The translations under genes were made by a program, and so were the position numbers. A model generated the notes under the pieces. It did not search any database. It was not told where the DNA came from and worked only from the letters and a program-made list of their open reading frames with translations. Below are positions 8,109 to 13,033 of a stretch of DNA of 13,033 nucleotides, piece by piece (position 1 is the stretch's first letter; each line of letters opens with the position of its first letter). The stretch is from Eubacterium sp. (GTDB taxonomy: Bacteria > Bacillota > Clostridia > Lachnospirales > CAG-274): positions 1 through 13,033 of the forward strand of contig JAJBVU010000268.1 of NCBI GenBank assembly GCA_020859645.1, in the 5' to 3' direction.

Positions 8109-8945
8109 ATGACGTTGATTTATCAGTATGTATGGCTGTTTTATATTTATGCTTTTTTGGGATGGGTTTTAGAGGTTGCTTTCAGTGCGGTTAAAAAGGG
8201 GGAGCTTATAAACAGGGGCTTTTTAAACGGAGCTTGGTGCCCTATATACGGAGCCGGGGCGGTTTTAATCTGCTTTCTTTTAGAGCCTGTTGAAAATATT
8301 TTGCTTCTGTTTTTGACCTCAGCCCTTATAACGTCTCTTTTGGAGCTTTTAACGGGGGTTGTTCTTGAAAGGGCTTATAAAACAAAATGGTGGAATTATT
8401 CCGACAGAAGGCTTAATTTCAAGGGCTATATATGCCTTGAAATGAGCGTAGTCTGGGGTGTTTTGGGGGTTGTTCTCAAAAAGGTTGTAAACCCGGTGAT
8501 TTTGGGCGTTGTAGATGCGGCACCTCTTGTTTTGGGAGTGTTCATACTGTATTTTTTGACTGTGCTTTTTGCCTGCGACCTTATTATAACAGTTCTTGCC
8601 CTTAACAATATGCTTTCCAAAGCGGAAAGGCTCGATAAGCTGGCTAAGGAAATGAGAACAGTTTCCGACGACCTTTCTGAGGTTGTGTTTGAAACAGCTT
8701 CAGAGCTTGAGAAAATCAGAAAAGAACAGAGCGGAAGGGTTAAAGAAACAGAAAAGAAAATCAGGGAAGCAAAGGAAAAGCACCTTGCAGAGCTTAAAGA
8801 AAGATATACCGGGCTTTTGGAAGAAAGAATTTACACTCAAAGCAGAATTTTAAGAGCCTTTCCCGAGCTTAAATCAAGAGAGCATCAAAAGCAGTTTGAA
8901 GAGCTTAAAAAGAGGCTGAAAATTAAGATTAATGCAAAGGGCTGA
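8109..8945 (+). CDS. CmpB-type putative ABC transporter membrane protein with coiled-coil tail
   Basis: Membrane protein of the family that Pfam names putative ABC-transporter type IV (CmpB); function not established. Residues 1-165 are mostly hydrophobic, with about five membrane segments and the family hallmarks: FLGWVLE (residues 16-22), NRGFLNGAWCPIYGAG (35-50), WWNYSDRRLNFKGYICLE (94-111) and VVWGVLG. From about residue 168 to 278 the protein turns into a highly charged Lys/Glu-rich helix, probably a cytoplasmic coiled coil, longer than I expect for the core family. GGGGAG lies 9 nt before the ATG. No ABC ATPase gene is adjacent, so the transporter label should be treated with caution. 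The neighbouring small membrane proteins suggest an envelope-related role. Confidence 0.8.
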   Translation: MTLIYQYVWLFYIYAFLGWVLEVAFSAVKKGELINRGFLNGAWCPIYGAGAVLICFLLEPVENILLLFLTSALITSLLELLTGVVLERAYKTKWWNYSDRRLNFKGYICLEMSVVWGVLGVVLKKVVNPVILGVVDAAPLVLGVFILYFLTVLFACDLIITVLALNNMLSKAERLDKLAKEMRTVSDDLSEVVFETASELEKIRKEQSGRVKETEKKIREAKEKHLAELKERYTGLLEERIYTQSRILRAFPELKSREHQKQFEELKKRLKIKINAKG

Positions 8946-8950
8946 CTGCA

Positions 8951-9325
8951 ATGAAAAAAAGGCTTGTTTACGGAATACTTACGGCTTTGGTTTTGGTTTT
9001 GGCGCTGATTTGCTTTTATTTTTACGGCGTGAAAAAGGAACAGGGTGTCAGAGCGCTTATTTATAAGGACGGAGAGCTTATAAAAACCGTTTCGCTTGAG
9101 AATGTTTCGGAACCCTATGAGTTTGAAATAAGGGACGGGGAAAGCTTTAACGTTATAAGGGTTGAGGAAGGGCGTATAAGGGTTGTTTCAGCCAGCTGCC
9201 CCGATAAGGTTTGTGTAAACAGCGGCTATATTTCAGACGGAGTTATGCCCATTGTATGTCTGCCCAACAAGCTTGTAATAGAGATAGATGGGGCGGAGAC
9301 AGCCGCCGATGCAGCAGCGAGGTAA
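8951..9325 (+). CDS. NusG domain II-containing membrane-anchored protein
   Basis: Small 124-residue protein with one N-terminal membrane anchor (about residues 5-26) and a NusG_II-type beta domain outside the membrane; it is unrelated in role to the transcription factor NusG. The family signature is clear: CPDKVCVNSGYI (C83, C88) and IVCLPN (C103), with three conserved cysteines that could be redox-active or bind a ligand. It starts 5 nt after the cmpB-like gene (AAAGGG at 8936-8941 as ribosome binding site) and ends 4 nt before the Gx transporter gene, so the two are probably translated together. This NusG_II-Gx pair recurs in Firmicutes. From memory, related proteins occur in flavin-based extracellular electron transfer loci (EetA/EetB), but no ApbE flavin transferase or NADH dehydrogenase gene is present here. 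Confidence 0.85.
   Translation: MKKRLVYGILTALVLVLALICFYFYGVKKEQGVRALIYKDGELIKTVSLENVSEPYEFEIRDGESFNVIRVEEGRIRVVSASCPDKVCVNSGYISDGVMPIVCLPNKLVIEIDGAETAADAAAR
9319..9322 (+). promoter_or_regulatory. ribosome binding site deciding the Gx transporter start
   Basis: GAGG lies 7 nt before the ATG at 9330. The earlier in-frame ATG at 9288 would add 14 polar, unfamily-like residues and overlap the NusG_II gene by 38 nt, so 9330 is preferred. Confidence 0.65.
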
Positions 9326-9329
9326 AATT

Positions 9330-9839
9330 ATGAACAAGGTTGATATAAGACATATGTCAAGGCTTTCACTGCTTGTATCCGCAGGGCTTATTATATTTGT
9401 TTTGGAGGGGTTTATTACCCTGCCCATAGCAATCCCGGGGATAAAGCTGGGGCTTTCAAACATAGTGACGCTTTTTACACTTTATGCCTTTTCAAGAAGG
9501 GACGCCTGCCTTGTACTTATTTTGAGAATTGTTTTGGGCAGTCTTTTCGGGGGACAGGTTGTTTCACTTTGGTACAGCCTGTCGGGAGGAGCTTTATGCC
9601 TTTTGGCTATGAGTCTTTGCAAATTTGTTTTAAATGAAGAATATATGGTTGTTACAAGTGTAGCAGGAGCTGTTTTTCACAACATAGGTCAGCTATTGGC
9701 GGCTCTTGTTATTTTGGAAAACACGGCTATTATATATTACCTTCCGGCGCTTCTGCTGGGAGGGGTTTTATGCGGAATATTAACGGGCTTATGCTGTAAG
9801 CTTGTTTTTAAGCGGCTTAAGGACGTATTAAAAATATAA
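9330..9839 (+). CDS. Gx transporter family protein (Hpre_diP_synt_I family)
   Basis: Membrane protein of 169 residues from the family once labelled heptaprenyl diphosphate synthase component I and now usually called Gx transporter; its fold is thought to resemble small ECF-type substrate-binding membrane subunits. It has about five membrane segments. The family signature PIAIPGIKLGLSNIVTL lies at residues 32-48, followed by RIVLGSLFGG and GAVFHNIGQL. The old synthase name is misleading, since there is no prenyl transferase DDxxD motif. It sits directly after the NusG domain II gene with a 4-nt gap, the usual partner. The substrate is unknown; a quinone precursor, flavin or related small molecule would be inference only. 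A 24-nt gap separates it from galE. Confidence 0.85.
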   Translation: MNKVDIRHMSRLSLLVSAGLIIFVLEGFITLPIAIPGIKLGLSNIVTLFTLYAFSRRDACLVLILRIVLGSLFGGQVVSLWYSLSGGALCLLAMSLCKFVLNEEYMVVTSVAGAVFHNIGQLLAALVILENTAIIYYLPALLLGGVLCGILTGLCCKLVFKRLKDVLKI

Positions 9840-9863
9840 ATTAAGAAAAGGAGACAGTTAATT

Positions 9864-10859
9864 ATGAAGGTTTTGGTTTTAGGCGGCGCAGGCTATATAG
9901 GCTCACATACTGTCTATGAGCTTATTGACAGCGGTGCGGAGGTTGTAATTATAGACAGTCTTGAAACAGGTCATATTAAGGCAGTTCACCCCAAGGCAAA
10001 GTTTTATAAGGGCGACATAAGAGACAGGGCTTTTCTTGACAGTGTTTTTGAAAAGGAAAAGGGAATTGACGCAGCAATTCACTTTGCGGCGTATTCCTTA
10101 GTGGGTGAGTCTATGACCAACCCCCTTAAATATTATGAAAACAATATGTACGGCACAATGGTTCTTTTACAGGCTATGACGGCTCACGGCATCGACAAAA
10201 TCGTCTTTTCGTCAACTGCCGCCACCTACGGAGAGCCTGAAAAAGTGCCTATTTTGGAGACGGATAAAACCTTCCCCACAAACACATACGGAGAAACAAA
10301 GCTTTCAATGGAAAAAATGTTTAAGTGGACAGCCAACGCAACAGGATTAAGATATGTTTCACTGAGATATTTCAATGCCTGCGGAGCCCACACAAACGGA
10401 CTTATAGGCGAGGATCATAACCCCGAAAGCCATCTTATTCCCATAATTTTACAGGTGCCTAACGGAAAAAGAGAATCTATCTCCGTTTTCGGCACAGACT
10501 ATGACACTCCCGACGGGACCTGCATAAGAGACTACATCCACGTCCTTGACCTTGCAAGCGCCCACATTTTAGCCGCAGAATATCTTATGAAGGGCGGCGA
10601 AAGCAATATCTTCAATTTGGGCAACGGCGTAGGTCATTCCGTTAAACAGGTTATAGAAACTGCTGAGGAAGCTACGGGCTTGTCTATTAAAACGGTTTAC
10701 GGCGGCAGAAGAGCCGGAGACCCGGCGGTTTTGATTGCTTCAAGCGAAAAGGCAAAGTCTGTTTTGGGCTGGAAGCCTAAGCATGACGATCTTGAAGAAA
10801 TTATTTCCACCGCTTGGAATTGGCACAAAAACCACCCCAACGGATTTGAAGATAAATAA
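9864..10859 (+). CDS. galE: UDP-glucose 4-epimerase
   Basis: Cytoplasmic NAD-dependent enzyme of the extended short-chain dehydrogenase family that interconverts UDP-glucose and UDP-galactose for galactose use and cell-surface glycans. The length of 331 residues fits. The dinucleotide motif GGAGYIGSH is at residues 7-15. The catalytic Tyr/Lys pair is Y142 and K146 in YGETK. The segment FSSTAATYG (115-123) places Thr118 where E. coli GalE has Ser124, a common substitution that should keep activity. RYFNACGAH (168-176) is typical of GalE. AAAGGAGA (9847-9854) is the ribosome binding site. It is the last gene of the plus-strand series and is followed by a strong terminator. No galK or galT is present, so its role may be surface polysaccharide supply rather than galactose catabolism. 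Confidence 0.95.
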   Translation: MKVLVLGGAGYIGSHTVYELIDSGAEVVIIDSLETGHIKAVHPKAKFYKGDIRDRAFLDSVFEKEKGIDAAIHFAAYSLVGESMTNPLKYYENNMYGTMVLLQAMTAHGIDKIVFSSTAATYGEPEKVPILETDKTFPTNTYGETKLSMEKMFKWTANATGLRYVSLRYFNACGAHTNGLIGEDHNPESHLIPIILQVPNGKRESISVFGTDYDTPDGTCIRDYIHVLDLASAHILAAEYLMKGGESNIFNLGNGVGHSVKQVIETAEEATGLSIKTVYGGRRAGDPAVLIASSEKAKSVLGWKPKHDDLEEIISTAWNWHKNHPNGFEDK

Positions 10860-10865
10860 AAACCA

Positions 10866-10908
10866 AAAGAGCATTTGCGAATAATCCTTGCAAAATGCTC
10901 TTTTTTTT
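10866..10908 (+). terminator. intrinsic terminator of galE and the plus-strand gene series
   Basis: Stem AAAGAGCATTTGC (10866-10878) / GCAAAATGCTCTTT (10890-10903), with one bulged base and a loop of 11 nt, runs straight into eight T residues (10901-10908). It starts 6 nt after the galE stop. The reverse strand has only a shorter broken T-run, so it is mainly a plus-strand terminator. Confidence 0.92.
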
Positions 10909-10920
10909 CTGCCACACAAT

Positions 10921-10961
10921 AAAAAAACACAGCGGAATGCCCTAAAGCTCTCCGCTGTGTT
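10921..10961 (-). terminator. intrinsic terminator of the minus-strand DUF4914 gene
   Basis: A perfect 11-bp stem AACACAGCGGA (10926-10936) / TCCGCTGTGTT (10951-10961) has a 14-nt loop. On the minus strand it is followed by seven T residues (10927-10921 read in reverse). It lies 65 nt downstream of the DUF4914 stop codon, back to back with the galE terminator. Confidence 0.85.
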
Positions 10962-11025
10962 GTTCTTATAAATTATTATTATCAAAAAATCCCTTGCAAA
11001 AATATTAAGCTTTTTGCGAAAATGT

Positions 11026-12921
11026 TTACATATTGGGTATAAGTCTTGTATATTCTTCAACAGAGGCATCGTTGAGACATGCTTCGATAATCTGTCTGCC
11101 CAAAGGCATAAGATCGGGAGTAAGATACTTCTTGAGCTCGTCTTTAAAGAAGTCTGTTAAAATCTTAGCGCCGATGTCATAGGCTTCGTTGCCTACCTCC
11201 TGCTGATAGTTAACCTGAAGAAGTCCCTTGGGGATCTGATAGCCGTCAATTTTAACATTGTTGAAGGCATAGCCCAAAATAGGACATCTTGCTTCAACAA
11301 GCTGTTCGCTTCTGAACTTAGCGCCGCCTCTTCTTGCCAAATATTCTCTTGTACACCATTCTCCGGCGAAGCCTATTTTATAAGCACCTAAGAACTGGTT
11401 GGGAATAAGGACATATCTTGTTTCGGGAGTATCCAAAATCTGCTTAAGAAGAAGATTAGCCTGGTCAACCATTTTGCCTACTGCAAAGGGCCAATATGAG
11501 CCTACGCCTTCGCTCTTCATACCTGCCGACTGGTCTATAATAGAGGGGTTAGCAAATCCTCTGGGAGCTACAAGTCTCCAGATCCATGCAAGTGCCGGCG
11601 GAAGTACGTGGAAAAGACCTATTATGCCGTAGTTGGGGTTCTCAGCCGTTGTAGGCGGAGTACGAATACCGAAGCTTCTTACGTCTATCTCCGCAACCTC
11701 GCTTGAGATGTTTTTCTTTATTTTTCTCGGCATAATAATTCTGGGGTTAGAACAGGGTACGCCGGGCGAATCCTCGATATGCTCCCAAATAAGACAGGTT
11801 GAATTGGGCACAGCCTGCATATTAAGGAAGATAAGGGGTTCCTTGGGGTGGATTGTAGCCTCTTCTGTTTCGGGCTCTGTTCCGTAGTGGTCAATGTGGT
11901 TTACTCTCAAGAACCAGCCGTTTTCTGCGTCTACAACGGCAAGCTTGCCTGAGCCTGTTGAAAGCTTGGGATGAGCCAAAGCCATATCGTCGGTTACGGG
12001 GTAAAGCTCACAGGAGTCCGAAATTGTAATGTGAATATCGTCGCCTGTTATAATATTTGTGCCTAAAAGAACACGTCCGTCAACGTCTCTGTGAATAGGC
12101 TCTGTCATTTCCGACTTTCCGCCGCCTGAAGCCGCTTCGTGCATAATTGTAAGAGACAGCTCATAGGGTGTAATAACCGTTACGGTAGAAGCATGAAGTG
12201 TTACCCAGCCTTCCTGTTCGCCTATGTTCAAAAGAACGGAGTAAACGCCCTTTTTAGCTGAGGGACCGGGATAGAGGTTATATGAAAATACCTCGTGCAT
12301 ATCATAAAGACGGTTGTGAACAACCACCTGCTGACCGTCATAGTGAGTGTGACGGAAGGGAGGAGCAACATAAATTATAGCCTTGGGCTTAAAGAAATTG
12401 GGAATTTCCTCCGCAGGAATGAAGCACTGCAAATCAGCCAGCATAGCCGCAAAGAAAGCTGCGTTTTTAGGCACGATAGCCAGAGAGGGATAGCCTATTT
12501 CCATATCCTGGTTGCCCGAATAGAAGGGAAGAACGATTATATCCTTCTGCTGTTTAAACCATTCGAATGTGTCGGTTCTTGTGTCGTCGAAGCTCTTTCC
12601 GAAGCGTTCATAATGTGTAGGCTTGTCAGTGGGCAGGTCATCCGCAATAATCATGCTGTTGGGGTCACGCCTTCTCATGGTTATATCGGGGAAGTTGACC
12701 ACAATGCCGTTTTTACACTTGGTTACGGTTGCTTCACAAATGGTTTCACCGTTAATGTCATAATTACATTCAAAGGTATCATTTCCTTTTCCCCCAAGGG
12801 CAAGCTCAAAAAGCTCCTCCTTGTTCCGAGGAACGATTACATTTGAGTTTCCGCTTTTTAATATGTCTGCAAGTGCCTGGGGAAGGAGCATCTTGCGCAG
12901 ATAGTTTTTACCGTCGCACAT
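11026..12921 (-). CDS. DUF4914 family protein, PEP carboxykinase-like
   Basis: Uncharacterised 631-residue cytoplasmic protein; the DUF4914 name is from memory. There is no signal peptide or membrane segment. By eye it is collinear with ATP-dependent PEP carboxykinase (540 residues in E. coli): FDDTRTDTFEWF resembles RDDTTRDTFWWA; K223-K224-G-V-Y-S resembles KKGMFS, with H243 19 residues after K224, the same spacing as K213-H232 in E. coli; P-loop GGGKSE at 266-271 (K269, S270); TGDDIH at 292-297 resembles IGDDEH; NPRIIMP at 392-398 resembles the NTRVSYP segment; VLPP at 439-442; and the C-terminal AKILTDFFKDELKKY resembles AKLFIDNFDKY. The P-loop ends in Lys-Ser-Glu, as in HPr kinase, not Lys-Thr-Thr. 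A nucleotide-dependent kinase or carboxykinase activity is inferred; the substrate is unknown. The start is set by AAGGAGG 7 nt upstream. Confidence 0.85.
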   Translation of the reverse strand: MCDGKNYLRKMLLPQALADILKSGNSNVIVPRNKEELFELALGGKGNDTFECNYDINGETICEATVTKCKNGIVVNFPDITMRRRDPNSMIIADDLPTDKPTHYERFGKSFDDTRTDTFEWFKQQKDIIVLPFYSGNQDMEIGYPSLAIVPKNAAFFAAMLADLQCFIPAEEIPNFFKPKAIIYVAPPFRHTHYDGQQVVVHNRLYDMHEVFSYNLYPGPSAKKGVYSVLLNIGEQEGWVTLHASTVTVITPYELSLTIMHEAASGGGKSEMTEPIHRDVDGRVLLGTNIITGDDIHITISDSCELYPVTDDMALAHPKLSTGSGKLAVVDAENGWFLRVNHIDHYGTEPETEEATIHPKEPLIFLNMQAVPNSTCLIWEHIEDSPGVPCSNPRIIMPRKIKKNISSEVAEIDVRSFGIRTPPTTAENPNYGIIGLFHVLPPALAWIWRLVAPRGFANPSIIDQSAGMKSEGVGSYWPFAVGKMVDQANLLLKQILDTPETRYVLIPNQFLGAYKIGFAGEWCTREYLARRGGAKFRSEQLVEARCPILGYAFNNVKIDGYQIPKGLLQVNYQQEVGNEAYDIGAKILTDFFKDELKKYLTPDLMPLGRQIIEACLNDASVEEYTRLIPNM

Positions 12922-12928
12922 ATTTAAG

Positions 12929-12935
12929 CCTCCTT
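12929..12935 (-). promoter_or_regulatory. ribosome binding site of the DUF4914 gene
   Basis: AAGGAGG on the minus strand lies 7 nt before the ATG whose first base is 12921. It supports this start over the internal Met11. No convincing -35/-10 pair is visible between it and the window edge. Confidence 0.85.
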
Positions 12936-12944
12936 ATATATACA

Positions 12945-12967
12945 GGGAAACGTTTATTTTGTTTCCC
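12945..12967. repeat. hairpin in the DUF4914 5' leader
   Basis: A perfect 7-bp inverted repeat GGGAAAC (12945-12951) / GTTTCCC (12961-12967) has a 9-nt AT-rich loop, 9 nt upstream of the ribosome binding site on the minus strand. A smaller hairpin AGCGG-AAATAA-CCGCT (12970-12985) adjoins it. Neither is followed by a clear T-run on the minus strand. They could be a leader structure, an operator or an RNA-processing site; sequence alone does not decide. Confidence 0.45.
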
Positions 12968-12984
12968 TCAGCGGAAATAACCGC

Positions 12985-13033
12985 TTAAGCAGTCTGAGCC
13001 GAAATCTTAAATTTTTCGGTATTTCCGCAGTAG
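12985..13033 (-). CDS. possible C-terminal end of an upstream minus-strand gene, cut by the window edge
   Basis: One minus-strand frame entering from the right edge is open for 15 codons and ends at TAA (12987-12985), giving the tail YCGNTEKFKISAQTA. The composition looks protein-like, and the CGNTEKF portion recalls zinc-ribbon segments, but 15 codons are too few to identify anything. A second minus-strand frame is open for 26 codons with a less protein-like Arg/Leu-rich sequence. If real, the gene ends 63 nt before the DUF4914 start and the two could be co-transcribed. Confidence 0.25.
   Translation of the reverse strand, partial: YCGNTEKFKISAQTA

Noticed and set aside
9288..9329. Upstream in-frame ATG as start of the Gx transporter gene
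   Set aside because: It would overlap the NusG_II gene by 38 nt and add polar residues not expected in the family; the ATG at 9330 has its own GAGG site.
10996..11017. A-rich inverted repeat GCAAAAA / TTTTTGC just after the DUF4914 stop
   Set aside because: It is only 7 bp, five of them A-T, and the much stronger hairpin at 10921-10961 already serves as terminator.
12295..12846. 183-codon plus-strand open frame opposite the DUF4914 gene
   Set aside because: It is antisense to a well-supported gene with a strong ribosome binding site, and the sense strand encodes the PEPCK-like motifs.
12936..12940. TATATA as a -10 box for the DUF4914 gene
   Set aside because: It directly abuts the ribosome binding site, so transcription would start within or after the Shine-Dalgarno sequence.
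12945..12960. Possible catabolite-repression (cre) site around AAACGTTT in the DUF4914 leader
   Set aside because: Only the central part fits the cre consensus; the outer TG and CA positions do not match on either strand.
1..13033. CRISPR arrays, insertion sequences, tRNA or rRNA genes
   Set aside because: I saw no regularly spaced direct repeats, transposase-like frames, or recognisable tRNA or rRNA segments anywhere in the window.

Overview
The window reads as a piece of a low-to-mid GC Clostridia (Firmicutes) chromosome. The ribosome binding sites are purine-rich (AGGAGG type), most genes are closely packed and co-directional, and the protein families (FtsK/SpoIIIE with a charged linker, formate-THF ligase, RimO-PgsA, a CmpB-like membrane protein, a NusG domain II protein beside a Gx transporter, DUF4914) are typical of gut or anaerobic Clostridia. 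I cannot name the genus from sequence alone. I see no mobile element, CRISPR array, tRNA or rRNA.

Left and centre (1-10859, plus strand): nine genes run in one direction with gaps from 4 to about 71 nt. They are a 5'-truncated ftsK/spoIIIE DNA translocase; fhs (formate-tetrahydrofolate ligase); rimO (methylthiolation of ribosomal protein S12); pgsA (phosphatidylglycerophosphate synthase); a secreted S41 C-terminal processing peptidase with a PDZ and a peptidoglycan-binding-like domain; a CmpB-type membrane protein with a coiled-coil tail; a small membrane-anchored NusG domain II protein; a Gx-transporter family membrane protein; and galE. They read as a housekeeping and cell-envelope series: chromosome segregation, one-carbon metabolism, ribosome modification, phospholipid synthesis, envelope proteolysis, and UDP-sugar supply. 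A tandem-hairpin repeat covers the rimO 3' end and the rimO-pgsA gap and supplies the last ten codons of RimO. A second inverted repeat followed by a T-run covers the peptidase stop codon.

Junction (10860-11025): two convergent intrinsic terminators lie back to back, one for galE (plus) and one for the minus-strand gene.

Right (11026-13033, minus strand): one 631-residue protein that I recognise as the uncharacterised DUF4914 family. Read by eye, it aligns collinearly with ATP-dependent PEP carboxykinase: an RDDTTRDTF-like segment, a KKGxxS metal-site segment, the His 19 residues later, a P-loop, GDDxH, NPRxxxP and VLPP. Its P-loop (GGGKSE) resembles that of HPr kinase more than that of PEPCK. 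This is the most interesting item in the window. Upstream of it are two hairpins and possibly the last 15 codons of another minus-strand gene, cut by the window edge.
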